Assembly: GCF_011745365.1 (NCBI RefSeq)
Contig: NW_024468909.1
Coordinates: 2,790,001 to 2,854,000, forward strand
DNA length: 64,000 nucleotides
DNA from: Cryphonectria parasitica EP155
Lineage: Eukaryota; Ascomycota; Sordariomycetes; Diaporthales; Cryphonectriaceae
Reading direction: 5' to 3'
Of this stretch, positions 8,996-20,449 are shown one piece after another; position 1 is the first letter of the stretch, and each line of letters begins with the position of its first letter. The notes under the pieces were generated by a model, which was not told the origin of the DNA, searched no databases, and worked only from the letters and a program-made list of their open reading frames with translations. The position numbers were made by a program, and so were the translations under genes.

Positions 8996-11900
8996 TCATC
9001 CGTTATGACCACTTACCCTCTTCCTCCACTGCTCCCCAAACTCCTCCAGGTCCACACAAACCCGTATACCCTTCGCCACCATTGTGTTCCACACCGCCCG
9101 CAGCTCACTGCTCTCCATCTCCCGCACTAGTGTGGTAAAGGCCTCCATAGCCAGCCACTTGGACCACGGACACGCCCCTAGCGCCCTGTAAAACACGTCT
9201 TTAACCTTGGCGCTGTTGCTATCATTACTGCTGCTGCTGCTGCCGCCGCCCCCGAGCTCCTTCTTGTGCCTCGCGCAAAACCGTACGTAGCTCAGCCACA
9301 GGCCCACGTTGCTCCTGCACGCGTCGCTGTCGAGAGAGCGCTCAAAGGCTGTGCGGACGGAGTGGACGCTTCCGACGTGCATCTCGTGCCCGATGGCGAA
9401 GAGGCGGCCGGAGATGTGGTCGTTGGTTTTGGTCAAAACGTGCGTGTGCAGGAGCGTGCGGACCGGGTCGTTTATGAGGATGCTGGTGTCGGCCCAAGCG
9501 AAGAGTGAGAGGAAGATGGTGTTGGTGGGGAAGAGGGTGATGAACTTCTCTGTCTGGTTGCGGAGGTACCTTGGCTGGAAGGCGCCTCGGATGGCGTGGA
9601 GGTAGAGGAGATGCGCTGCGAATTGCAGGTACCGCTCAACATGGATGGAGCTACCGTGACCTCGAGCAGCGGCCTCGGATGTGAAAACATGAATGCTGGT
9701 CATGGCCGTTTGTATGTCTCCCTGCCGAGATGCAGTGGCTGCCGTCGAGCCGGCGAAGGGCGCAGTATACTCCAACAGTGAGGCAATCTCCGCGAACAGC
9801 GCCGCCTGTTGGATGTTCCCTGACGAAAGGAGGAATCCGTGGCGAGTTGATAGAGTTTGTTTTGCCTTCATTAGCTGGCTGTATGTTGCGACAGTGTCCA
9901 CACCGCTCGGCTGATCACTTTGGCTCGCGGCGATACAACGAGCTAGGGCAGTCTGCATGTCTCCCCCTTCGAATTCTAACCAGGCCCACGTGGCCCACAA
10001 GCGCTCCTTGTTGGGGAGATTCTGAGCTGTGGCAGAGCTCAGAACGCTTCTTGCGACATCTGAATTCCCATTCCGCCATTCTGCAACAGCATAAGCGTTG
10101 TAGAGCAACGTATTATTGGGCCATTTTTTCAACAGTGCTTTGGCGGTTTTCCTGACAGCAGCCGGTTTCTTGGAGCGAGCTAAGCTCATGCTGTACTCTG
10201 CAATGGGCTCATAGCCAAATTCGGTGGATAGCTGCATTGCAACTGCAAGAGCCAGGTCAGATTCGGCCGATGTATCATTCCTAAAGAACTGAAACCAGTC
10301 CGATCCTGAAAAGATGGTATCGGCAGATGCTGCAAATTTCTGTCCCGGATCCGTAAACCTTGGCGGCTGCTTTTTCCCACCCTCAGTGTCACCGTGCGGG
10401 CTAGAGTTTGTTTTGTTCAGATTTTTGCTGTCGTGGTAGAAGAACGGATCATGGGACATATCGTAGATCCGCCCTCCTCGTGTGCTGTCAGATGGAAGAG
10501 GCAGCCGGCAGAATAGAAGAAAGGCATTCAGAAGAGAGGCCTTATATTGGGCTATATCGGCGACAGCTGATGGAAGCCAAGGTAATAAGGGCTCAAGGTC
10601 AGCAAACATCACCACCCGAAATGGATCGTCTTCTGTACCCTCATCCAACGTCCTAGCGGGCAGTGCTGCATTGCGACTCCGCTGTGTCTCCACGGCAGCC
10701 CAGGCCTTGTAGACGTCTCTTGTTTCTGGGGGCTGTGCCACCGTGTCTGTCTTTCCCTCTGGCAGATCTGCCATCTCTTCTGCCTCGACGAATTTGCGCC
10801 AGCCCTGTGCTCCTTGCTCACCGATCCGCGGAACTTCGCTTTCCCAGAAGTCCTGGAAAGAGGACATCACGTCGGCAGGGTTCGTATCACCCTCTTCCGC
10901 GGGATGGGCAAACGTAAGCTCCAGCAAGGCCTGCCACGCGGCGACTGCGAGCTCCGAGTAACCCGCGTCGCGAATGAAGAACGTTGTTCTGAGAAAAGTG
11001 TAGACCAGCTCGTCGCAAAGACGTAAAAGCTCATGCGAGATGTCGGCGTCCGAATGGCAAATTTCTTCCAAAGACTTGCCATGGTCGGAGCCCAAGGCCA
11101 CTAGAACAGTGCTGGAAACCCGTTGCGTGAGAAGCCGTAGCCGCTCGACATGGATCTGCTTGAGTCTACCGTATGCGAAGGTGGCCATATTGGACAGCTC
11201 GTGGTTCAGATGGGCTTTCCACAACGCGAAGCTGCAGTCGTTGAAGTTCACCTCGGCCCATCGTTTGGCAAGCGCCTTGCTGCTCCAGACTCGCGAACCC
11301 TCTCGCATCAGCGTCAGGAACAACCTCTCCCTGTCCGGCTTGTCCTTAAAGTGAGGCAGGGCCTCCTCGAGCAATGCAACCTTCATACTTGCCAGGCCTT
11401 TGACCTCGTCGTCTGCCATGTCTTGGCGCGCGTCCGCATTGAGGCTGAGCAGGTCCCCCTGTATGTCAACGAGCTCAAGCCATGCCTCGATGTCCTCTGG
11501 ATGCTCCTTGACCCGACGTGACAGCTCGATGGATCTGTGCCTGACCGGATGTGACGAGTCGAGGTCCCCAGCGGCCTCAGAGTCCGAAGTGTCTGCAGAC
11601 TCCAGGTCACTGTCCACAAAGTCGCGAGGCTTTGCCTTTCCCTTGATAGACCGGTAGTTGGGATCCTCATCTCCTGAAATGGCATAGATATCCTCTTTAG
11701 GTTCTGGAGAGTGGTGGTGATGCTGCCCAGAAAGCGGGATGAAATCGACTTCGTCTTGGGAAATTTGTGGCTGCTCCTGGTCCGAGCCTGGACGCAGCCT
11801 GAAGACTTGTGTCTTCTTTCGAGAAGCTCTGGACAACAGCGCTCTGTCACGAAAGGCAGACATTCCCTCCCCCAGCCTGTCGCCAAGGCTGAATATCTCC

Positions 11901-12310
11901 TTGGAGCCATCGTGGGTGAGCCGGAGACGACCTTGGCCACCTAGCACCCTGCCCGAGCCAGACCGGCGGTACGCAGGAACCTTGGACCGATCATTGGATC
12001 CATAACGCACAATCAATGGGTCTCCCCTCTTGTCGACAACGTAGAGAGGATCCTCTGCAGGTGCTGCTATCTGGCGAGGCGGTCGCCGGTCGGGACTGCC
12101 AGAGCGCCAGCGATCATGACGAGTATGGTGAGAGTGGGGTTTGGAGTGGTTCTTGCAGTGAGTGCCAAGTCCAGGGCGCTCTGCATGGCCATCATCTCCC
12201 TTTCTGTCGTAGTTCCTCTGATCATCGGATCGCGAGGTTGACTCGGTGGAAACCTCGGCTTTTGGTTTGAAGGAGGCAAACCTTGGCACGGCTGGCTTCT
12301 TACTGTCCAT
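8996..12310 (-). CDS. nrde2: NRDE-2 family nuclear RNA regulation factor
   Basis: A single exon of 1104 residues. The first true ATG is at 12308-12310 (MDSKKPAVPRFASFKPK); codons upstream in this frame lack an ATG. The N-terminal ~100 residues are basic and Ser/Arg/His-rich. They are followed by the conserved segment DPLYVVDKRGDPLIVRYGS and by the family's diagnostic helical-repeat entry HPEDIEAWLELVDIQGDLL (about residue 280). The remainder is HAT/TPR-like helical repeat to the C-terminus. NRDE-2 proteins bind the Mtr4 exosome helicase and act in nuclear RNA surveillance, splicing of weak introns and, in worms and fission yeast, small-RNA and heterochromatin pathways (Nrl1). Nuclear localisation is expected. 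A polyGly/Ser run (GGGGSSSSSND) near the C-terminus is a lineage-specific insert. Confident at family level. Confidence 0.93.
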   Translation of the reverse strand: MDSKKPAVPRFASFKPKAEVSTESTSRSDDQRNYDRKGDDGHAERPGLGTHCKNHSKPHSHHTRHDRWRSGSPDRRPPRQIAAPAEDPLYVVDKRGDPLIVRYGSNDRSKVPAYRRSGSGRVLGGQGRLRLTHDGSKEIFSLGDRLGEGMSAFRDRALLSRASRKKTQVFRLRPGSDQEQPQISQDEVDFIPLSGQHHHHSPEPKEDIYAISGDEDPNYRSIKGKAKPRDFVDSDLESADTSDSEAAGDLDSSHPVRHRSIELSRRVKEHPEDIEAWLELVDIQGDLLSLNADARQDMADDEVKGLASMKVALLEEALPHFKDKPDRERLFLTLMREGSRVWSSKALAKRWAEVNFNDCSFALWKAHLNHELSNMATFAYGRLKQIHVERLRLLTQRVSSTVLVALGSDHGKSLEEICHSDADISHELLRLCDELVYTFLRTTFFIRDAGYSELAVAAWQALLELTFAHPAEEGDTNPADVMSSFQDFWESEVPRIGEQGAQGWRKFVEAEEMADLPEGKTDTVAQPPETRDVYKAWAAVETQRSRNAALPARTLDEGTEDDPFRVVMFADLEPLLPWLPSAVADIAQYKASLLNAFLLFCRLPLPSDSTRGGRIYDMSHDPFFYHDSKNLNKTNSSPHGDTEGGKKQPPRFTDPGQKFAASADTIFSGSDWFQFFRNDTSAESDLALAVAMQLSTEFGYEPIAEYSMSLARSKKPAAVRKTAKALLKKWPNNTLLYNAYAVAEWRNGNSDVARSVLSSATAQNLPNKERLWATWAWLEFEGGDMQTALARCIAASQSDQPSGVDTVATYSQLMKAKQTLSTRHGFLLSSGNIQQAALFAEIASLLEYTAPFAGSTAATASRQGDIQTAMTSIHVFTSEAAARGHGSSIHVERYLQFAAHLLYLHAIRGAFQPRYLRNQTEKFITLFPTNTIFLSLFAWADTSILINDPVRTLLHTHVLTKTNDHISGRLFAIGHEMHVGSVHSVRTAFERSLDSDACRSNVGLWLSYVRFCARHKKELGGGGSSSSSNDSNSAKVKDVFYRALGACPWSKWLAMEAFTTLVREMESSELRAVWNTMVAKGIRVCVDLEEFGEQWRKRVSGHNG

Positions 12311-14077
12311 GTCGTGTCTTTCCAAGGGTAAGGTCTGGTTGGCTGCCCTGGATGCTGGATGAGACTGGTAGAAAAAAAGCCGCCTTCAAGATCACTGGCT
12401 CTTGATCTGTCGATCATAGAGATTCGTAGCTTGGTCCTACCTGTCTTCTCCTGAGGCGAACGTTCCGGCGCAAGCACCCAATTTCAGACACAATCTCGGC
12501 AGGTCGCCGGACCAGGGAGCTCAAAGTCGGCAGCATAAAGAGTGAGAAGGCTGTGGCAGCATGTTCTTTTGGATTCGCTGAAGTAAATTGAAGCAATTGA
12601 AGAGATTAACAGCTAGTCATGATCTTCAGGCGGTAATGACAATCAAGGCAGGAACATTGGTGACCCTGGGTGGGTAAGCTTGGAGCAGCACTGATAGATG
12701 CTCAATGAAATCCAAAAACCCGAACCCTGTGAGGCTGAGATGACTAAGACCAGCTGACCCCTGTTTCGATTCGTCTTTTTGTTTTATTTCCTCTGTTTAA
12801 TGATTTTTCATAAGCTACAATGTATTGAATATTTTCTATACTATACAGTATCATATTCACGAGCCACAACATAGTGCCCCGTCGATCAATGATAAAGGGG
12901 GTGTGGCCAAGACAGTAGGCTTAAACACACACCAGAGAAGCTCGATCACGCGGAAAACACACTTTTGTTGCCATTACACACTAAGTCTGTCAAATATATA
13001 TGTGCCGCATAGCGCGTCTCTCTGGCTGGACCAACAAGGTCGATCGCGTGGATCGCATGTTTTAAGGGTCCTGAGGGACTAAACTGAGCTCAGCATGGTG
13101 GCGAGTGACTACCCAATGGCGGACTTTGGCAGGTGATACTGGGTGGCCCGTTATGACTTCATTGGGCATAGCCACGATAGCATGATGGGGCCATGTGTTC
13201 TTGGATATGTCACAATGCCCCTCTGTCATTTCCATCTCATCCGTCCCATGTAGAAATTGGACAGACAGGCAGGCCGTGTGTGCTCTTTGGTCTCGAGTAA
13301 AAAAAGGTATTGTATATAGGCGAGATTGCTGGCTTCTTCCCTTTATTCTGTAATACTATTACAAAGCATGTGTGACAGCATGGATGTACTATGGTACAAC
13401 CGTATCCAGTAATTGTACATGGTACTATGGTAGCCCTATGGCGGTAGCGACCCACGGGCGGTGGTAGCAGCGTTGAGAATCGACCCCATGCTTGGGTGGA
13501 ATCAAGTACTCTGTACTTAGGTATGTATGCTAGCATCCTTGGAATACCCTGCAGCACAAGGCCTGAACAGGGCCTGAACACAACCTGAACAGACCTGAAT
13601 GACATACCTTGCAACAGGTGAGAAGCTTCATGATCCCCAGCCGTCCTTCGCCCTCAAGTCACAACCCATCCAAGGCATCCTTCCATCTGTCCTTCGAGTC
13701 ATCCTTTGGCTGTTGGGCCCCCTCCCTCAAGCTTTCCCAGGTTGATTAAAATAGGCCACAACATGCGACCGAGAGCCCCGGCCCGGCCTAAACGTTGGAC
13801 CCACCCGTCCTACTCCTGCTCCTCCAACCTGCATACTCCGGCTCGTCTCTACGACCCGTAACCACCCTCTATAAACCTATCAACCACCCAGCTCGACATC
13901 CGATGTCCTTACTAACGGCATAAGAGAAATGTCTTGAGTCCTCAGACAATCCCTTTGTCGGTAACGCCAGGAAGGGAGGCCATACTTTCTTATCCCTACA
14001 GTTCTCTCGGCCCCCGGTAGACGCTGCACGATAACCACTCGACCCTCCTCCATCCTCGATGACCTCGCGACCCCGCC
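12311..14077. promoter_or_regulatory. Divergent intergenic region between NRDE-2 and the ClC gene
   Basis: This 1.77-kb stretch separates two genes transcribed away from each other and so holds both promoters. No coding frame is convincing. Two copies of GTACTATGGTA lie at 13386 and 13422, only 36 bp apart. Pyrimidine-rich sequence precedes the ClC start codon. Confidence 0.5.
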
Positions 14078-17000
14078 ATGGACAACAGCCGCCTGAGCAG
14101 CCAGCAAAGCGGTGATGGTGGCTATGATGAACGGACGCGTCTTGTGCCACCGGCCTCGCCCGTGTCGCACAGGAGGCGCTCTCGCCCTGCATCGCGCATG
14201 CACAGCAGGAGAGGTTCCATGACAGAGGAACCAAATGAGAGGACCTCGTTGCTCGGCGCCTCTCGGCCTCGTGTCAGGATCTCGAGCGAGGTCCAGTCGC
14301 CTCGCACGCCACGCCTGCCACTGTCTGCGTCCCACAGCTTCCTAGGTTCGCCTTCCTGCACCCCGCTCCCGATCCCGAGCCCGGTCCCCATGCCTCCAGC
14401 CCAAGTTCATGTTCTGTATGTTGAGAGGTCCTGTGGCTAACCTCGTCGTGCTTTCAACTCTATAGGCAGCAACCCCTCGACCAAACACCACTTCCGAGGA
14501 GAGTCCTGGAGCTCGCGGTTAATACAGGCACTCTCTCAACACCAAGATTCCCTGACCGAGTCCAAGGGATCCATTGTTCCCGACGACCGTGTGTGGTACG
14601 ATCAATTTACATCCACCGACTGGGTCCACGACAGCATCGCCGATGCCTACAGGGCCAAAGCCTTGAGGAGCCGGAAGGACTTCTGGGGCCGCTTATATCT
14701 TGCTTTCGACGGTGCGCAAGGCTGGATCCTCTCGGCCCTGGTCGGCTTCATCGTCGCCGTCCTAGCCTATTGCATCAACGTCACCGAACAGGTCGTTTTC
14801 GACTGGAAGGATGGCTATTGTGCCAAGGGCTGGTATTTGAGCGAGAGGCGGTGTTGCCCTCTAGGCGACTGCACCGACTGGGTGTCTTGGTCCGACGTTA
14901 CCAAGCAGCTACCCCTTGATGACAAGTGGAGGGAGTTTGTGGTCTATGTGTTTGGGGTGAATGCCCTCGCCATCGTCGCCTGCCTCCTGACGCTCCTGAC
15001 CAAGACCGTCGTCCCTTCAGCATACCGACTGGGCACACTAGACGAGAACCTAGCAGCTCCACCTGTGATCTTTGCCGATACCGATCCCCAGGAGGAGAAT
15101 GGGGAGGCCAGCCCCCCACAACATCATCAACAACAATTACAGCAGCAGCAGCAACAACAACAACAGCAGACCGCTGAGGCTGATGCTTCCTCACCACCGA
15201 TGATCTACTACTCCGCTGCTGGTAGTGGAGTTGCTGAAGTACGCGTTATTCTTAGTGGTTTCGTTCTCCACGGGTTCTTGGGCTTGAAAACCCTCGTCAT
15301 CAAGTCCGTGGGCCTGGTGCTCAGTGTGGCCTCGGGTCTCAGCCTCGGCAAGGAGGGTCCCTACGTGCACATTGCGACTTGTGTTGGCAACATTGCATGC
15401 CGACTGTTTGAGAAGTACGACCGGAACGATGGCAAGAGGCGAGAAGTACTTTCGGCCGCTGCAGCCGCCGGTGTCGCAGTTGCCTTTGGTGCCCCTCTCG
15501 GAGGTGTGCTCTTTGGCCTGGAGGAGGTGGCTTATTTCTTCCCGGCAAAGACGCTCTTCCGGACCTTCTTTTGCTGCATCATTGCCGCGCTCAGCCTCAA
15601 GTTCCTCAACCCTTATGGCACGCACAAGATTGTCATGTTCCAGGTGCACTACGCTACTGATTGGGAGTACTTTGAGCTCTTCAGCTTCATCGTCGTCGGG
15701 TTCGTCGGCGGGTCGCTGGGTGCATTGTTCATCAAGGCCTCGCGCTACTGGGCCAAGAGCTTCAGGAAGATCCCGGCCATCAAGCAGTACCCGATGGTTG
15801 AGGTCATCTTGGTCGCGCTGGCCACCGGCTTGTTGTCGTACTGGAACGGCCTGGTCAAGCTGCCGGTCGCAAAGCTCATGTACAACCTCGCTGCTCCTTG
15901 CGATTCCAGCGAGACGAGCATGGACGAGGCTGTCTTGTGTCCAGAGGCGCGGGACGACATCCCCCCAATCCTCCTGAATCTACTGGTCGCTTTCTTGATC
16001 AAGGGAGCCTTGACAGTCATCACCTTTGGCATTGTAAGTTCCCAGCCCATAAATCTTTCTAGTGCTATATTGTATATGTACATTGTTTGGGGATCAGGGG
16101 GAGAGAGAAAGAAATTGATCTGACACTCCGTCTCACAGAAAGTTCCTGCCGGTATCTACGTTCCGTCCATGGTGGTAGGCGGTCTCGTGGGCCGGCTGAT
16201 CGGGCACACTGTGCAGTGGCTTGTTTTCACCTTCAACGAGTGGCCTGTGTGGGATCGCTGCTCCAGGATAGGAGAGGCCACATGTATCCAGCCTGGCGTG
16301 TATGCGCTGATTGCAGCCGGCTCTACCATGTGTGGTGTGACCCGATTATCCCTCACCTTGGCAGTCATCCTGTTTGAGCTCACGGGCAGTCTCGACTATG
16401 TGCTCCCATTCTCTCTGGCTATCCTCGTGGCCAAGTGGACGTCGGACTTTATCGAGCCAGTCAGCATTTATGTGAGTACTAGAACTGAGAGAAAGAAAGA
16501 CCAAAAGCACAAAGGGAATGATGGATGATGCAGCATTGACTGACCTGATGCACCAGGATCTCTTGACGGAGCTGAATTCGTATCCCTTCCTCAACAACAA
16601 GCACAAGCCCATCTTCACATCTGATCTGGCAGACATTGTGCCTCGTGTGCGGCGCGAGAGGGTGATCGACATCACGCACTCCCCACTGGTTTCAGCGGCG
16701 AGCCTCCGGCGGAAGCTCGAGCGGCTCCATGCGGCGGGCGAGATCGATGGTGGCCTTCCTATTCTGCGGGACGGGATCCTGGTGGGCCTGATTCCGGCAC
16801 CTGATCTGGAGTTTGCGCTCGACCAGCTCACCGATGAGAGCTCGGACCTCTGCCTGATGGCCAATGTGCCATCCATCGATGACTCGGATGACGGGAACGT
16901 CGACCCCACCGACTTTACAAGATATATCGACCCTGTAAGAGAGTCTACTCTCACTCACTCCCTTGTCTTGGCTGCATTGTAAAAAAGGAATGTTTTGATC

Positions 17001-17199
17001 GTGCGGTCTCTAACCCGTCTGAACACAGGCACCCGTGGCCCTCGATATACACTCGTCCATGGACCTCGTCTACGAATGCTTTGTGAAACTTGGTCTGCGG
17101 TACATTTGCGTCCTCCGTGAAGGCAAGTACGCCGGCATGACGCACAAGAAGACGTTTGTCAAGTACATGAGGGAGTTGGAGCATGAAGAGGCCTCGTAG
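14078..17199 (+). CDS. ClC-family chloride/proton exchanger with CBS domains
   Basis: Exons 14078-14415, 14470-16033, 16139-16471, 16557-16934 and 17029-17199 give 927 residues; introns 2-4 are phase 0. Intron 1 uses the second of two close acceptors (TAG at 14465, CAG at 14469); only the second keeps the frame. The basic, Ser-rich cytosolic N-terminus is followed by ClC signatures: GSGVAEVR (364-371), GKEGPYVH with gating Glu about 408, GAPLGGVLFGLEEV with the proton Glu about 465, and KVPAGIYVPSMVVGG at the start of exon 3. Having both glutamates indicates an exchanger of the ClC-3/4/5 or yeast Gef1 type rather than a channel. The C-terminus holds two CBS regions (about HSPLVSAASLRRKL and SMDLVYECFVKLG). 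A polyQ run (about 337-348) lies in the loop before GSGVAEV. Likely in endosomal, Golgi or vacuolar membranes. Confidence 0.93.
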
Positions 17200-17567
17200 A
17201 AGATGTCGGCAGAGAGCAATCTCACAAGCCAGAGTGGTGGGTTGTGTGCTTCATTTCCATGTCTGTTTACTTTATGTCTGTTTGTATTGCATGGCTCATT
17301 TTCCTTTTGTTCTTTTTCTTTGGATTCCTCATTGCATGCCTCCTGGGATAAGGTTGGGCGGTCGGCAGCATTTTTGTCTTGATTAGATTGGATCTTTCTA
17401 TTTACCATCTATGCTTTCACATTCAGCGAAGCAGGTAGTTGGCTGGTCAACACAGGTCTTAGCTGGTCAGCAAAAGATAAATGAATTTTAGTAAAGAAAA
17501 AAACATTGAACATGGGCGGCGGATCTGGTCTACACATCAAGAGAGGATCAACGCCAGGCAATTAGTA
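17200..17567. terminator. Convergent 3' region of the ClC and photolyase genes
   Basis: 368 bp between two genes that end toward each other. It is AT/T-rich with no gene. It should hold both polyadenylation regions; no single signal stands out. Confidence 0.45.
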
Positions 17568-19708
17568 CTACGTCTTTAGCTTCTTAAAGTGCCTGTCCAT
17601 AGGCCCTTTTACCCGCTTGTTCCCGTTCTGGCTCTTTTTCTTCTTATCATCCTCCTCCTCCTCAGGATTATCCACAGCATGATCAGCCTCGGCCCCGTCG
17701 TCACTCTCGCCGAGGGCGTCCCCCTCCATCTCCTCGTCCTCCCCACCGCCCTCGAACAGGCTCTTGTAAGTGCCGTCCAGGACCGCCTTGTCGTTGCCAT
17801 GCAGGCCAACCTCATACGCCTTCTTGATACTCGCGATACAGATCCTCCTCCTCTCGGCAAAGTCAAACATGGGCTTGGGGTACGTCCCCTTCTCCAGCTC
17901 CTTGTCGACGCCCGGAAACTCCACCACACGCACGCCCGCCTTCTTCTGGTCGGGCAGCGGGGCCTTCCAGGGCTCATAGATGTACTTGGCCGGCAAGTCT
18001 CTCAGCTCGGGGACCCAGCGGCGCACGAGGTTCCCCTCCCTGTCCCACTTTTGGCCAAAGGTGACGGGGCTGTAGCAGCGGTAGTACTGGGCGAAGAAGG
18101 CGGTGCAGCTGAGCCACTGCCAGTTGCCGGCGTTGCAGGCGGGCTCGTGGTCCAGCAGCAGCTCGGCAAAGACGTCGGCGCCGCGCTCCCAGTGGACGTA
18201 GCAGCCGCCGCGGGTCAGGAAGCAGGCGACCGAGTGGCGGCCGAGGTGGTGGATCCAGCCGTCGTGCCGGAGCTGGCGCATCAGGGCGTCGATCCAGGGA
18301 AAACCCGTGGTGCCGGCGGCCCAGCGGCGGAACCACTCGTCGGCCTGTCTGGAGTCGACCTCGTATTCCCCTTGCACTGTGATCTTGTCTGGACCAGCAG
18401 CAGCACCATCAGCACCACTCATGTTGTTGTTGTCATCACTGTCGTCGTCATTGCCGTCAATCTTGTTCCTCTTGTTCTTGTTCTCCTCCATCTTGGACGG
18501 CAGATGCCACGGCACAAACCGCACCTGCGGGTTATACATGGTCTGCACCATGGCATGCCCCAGCGCCGCCTGGCAGGCAAAGTACATGTCGCGGAACAGG
18601 AGCTGGCCCGTCAGGCTCTCGGGCGGGGCCGACGCCTTCTTCTCCCCAAACTCCTTGCACGCCTCGACGGCGCGGTGGTAAAACAGCCGCGGCGAGAGCG
18701 CCCCAAAGTGCAGCGCCGGGCTGAGCAGCGTCGTGCTCTGCTGCGGCTCGAACTGGGCCGGGCTGGTCTGCGGCTTGCGGAAGGTCGCTGCGTACTGCAC
18801 GTCCCGCATGACCTCGTCCAGCCTCTTGAGCGCCGCCGTCTCGCCGCCGCGGTGTGGGGTCGTTGCCGCCTCGAACCCGAGCTCCTCGAGGGTCTCGACG
18901 GCAAAGTCGCCTCGGGGCCCGGCCAGGCGCGTGTAGCCTCTGTCCTCGAGCACGCGCCACCTGGCGTTGCGGTCTGGATCGGGATGGATGGTGAGCGGGT
19001 CGGGGCTGCGGTGGTGGTGGTGGTGGTGGTCGTCGTCGTCGGCCGCCTTCTCCTTCTCGAGCTCGTCCAACAGGGCCATGTCGCCTGGGTCGGGCAGGGT
19101 CTGGGGTGCGTCGAGCGGCTGCGGCACGGGGCCGATCTTGTGGCCTGCGGCCTGCAGCTGGGTGATGCTCATGGTGGGTTTACCGCCGTGGGCGCGCACG
19201 AGCTCGTCCGAGTCCCACAGGGTGCGGCCGCTGCGGGTGATGACCTCGACGCCGGCGACTCGCGCGCACTCGGCCACGGTGCGGTCACGGTCGCGGGCGT
19301 AGGCATCTGTGTCGCGCTCAAAGACGAGGTGGGTGACGCCCCAGGCCCGGAAGAGGCGCGGGAAGAGGGTCTGCGGGGCTTCGCGGAGGACAAACAGCTT
19401 GGACTTGGGGTTGAGTTTGGTCAGGGAGGCCGAGAGGTCGTTTTGGCAGTCGAGGAGGTACTGCCACCTGTTGGTCCCGCCCTTGGCTCGGTAGACATAG
19501 TGAGGGTCCCAGGTGAAGATGGGCCAGAGGCACTCTGGGTTCAGGTCCAGTGCTGCCTTGAGGGCTGGAGAGTCGTGGAGCCTGAGATCGGTCCTGAACC
19601 CTGTGAAGCGGTGAGTCGAGTACACAAGGTAAGAATGAGGGCTTGTAGAGAGGGGAGGGAAGAATGAAACTTACAGTAGATGACTCTTGCGGGTTTGCTG
19701 CCCATCAT
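17568..19708 (-). CDS. Cryptochrome/(6-4) photolyase family flavoprotein
   Basis: Exon 1 is only 34 nt (19708-19675); after a 74-nt intron (19601-19674, GTAAGT..ACAG) exon 2 runs 19600-17568. Splicing creates the family opening ARVIYWFRTDLRLHDSPAL. Total 688 residues from the first of two adjacent ATGs. The N-terminal Rossmann antenna domain is followed by the FAD-binding helical domain: LSPALHFGALSPRLFYHRA, GFPWIDALMRQL, WIHHLGRHSVACFLTRG (the His pair of (6-4) enzymes) and ACNAGNWQWLSCTAFFAQ. The protein repairs UV (6-4) photoproducts with blue light and/or signals light; fungal members of this clade can do both. Odd points: a His6 run within an acidic loop (about 197-204), an Asp/Asn-rich insert (about 390-410) in the FAD domain, and a lysine-rich tail (DDKKKKSQNGNKRVKG) that looks like a nuclear signal. 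Confidence 0.92.
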
Positions 19709-20449
19709 GAAGGAGGGAGATCCAGATCTGTAATATGAGTATCCATATATATATATTGTATATTTATTTTCGGGTTGCACCGTGTCAACAACGTCAATTG
19801 AGTAGAATGACAATACTAATCACAACAAACAGTATCATGTCAGGTCTGCACAAGATAGAAGAGTTTCATGACAATTCGACGTGAGGCATTCCTCTGCTGG
19901 GACCCCTGTTCCGTGTCATGATGTCAAGACTCGAGAATAGACAAGATCCCTGTTCGTCAATCGTCAAATTTAGCCTCGAGATCTGCTGGAGACCTTTTGG
20001 TACCAATTACATGTTTTCCAAGTCTGCCACTTATTCAGGCACCAACTTGAATTCTCTTTCAAGTCTTTTCTCATGACTTCAAGGTCTTGACTCGATGGAA
20101 GAAGGAACAAACTCGGAGCATGAAGAGGAGAGCTTGATGCATCTCTGACGCTTATATTCATAGTGCCAACGTTTGACAGAACAAAACTCCCTTTAGCTTT
20201 CGAGTTCCAGGAAGTCTCCACGCGGGCCGTGCCCAATCTCTAAACATGAAAACGGATCCTACTCTGTAAACTTATATGGTCTATCTGCTCCACGCAGGAC
20301 CACACCAAGGTACCATCACGTGCATCACAGACACAGGTACCACATTCATCTTCAGAGGTCTTCCCGAATAGATTTCTATCCATCTATCCAGATTGCCACT
20401 ACCCGAGCCAGCTCCTCTGTCCTGCCAGACCAGACTTGAAAAAACATCA
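19709..20449. promoter_or_regulatory. Photolyase promoter and 3' flank of the acyl-CoA ligase
   Basis: 741 bp with no gene-like frame. A TATA-like AT run (about 19742-19773) lies 35-65 bp upstream of the photolyase start on its strand and may be its core promoter. No known light-response element was recognised with confidence. Confidence 0.4.

Noticed and set aside
12311..12325. NRDE-2 start five codons upstream
   Set aside because: That codon is TTG; the first ATG in frame is at 12308-12310 and matches the expected N-terminus.
17589..19667. 692-codon open frame antisense to the photolyase gene
   Set aside because: Its composition (Val/Leu/Gly/Arg-rich, with a polyVal run opposite the His codons) is what the complement of a GC3-rich gene gives; the minus strand has clear catalytic motifs and splice sites.
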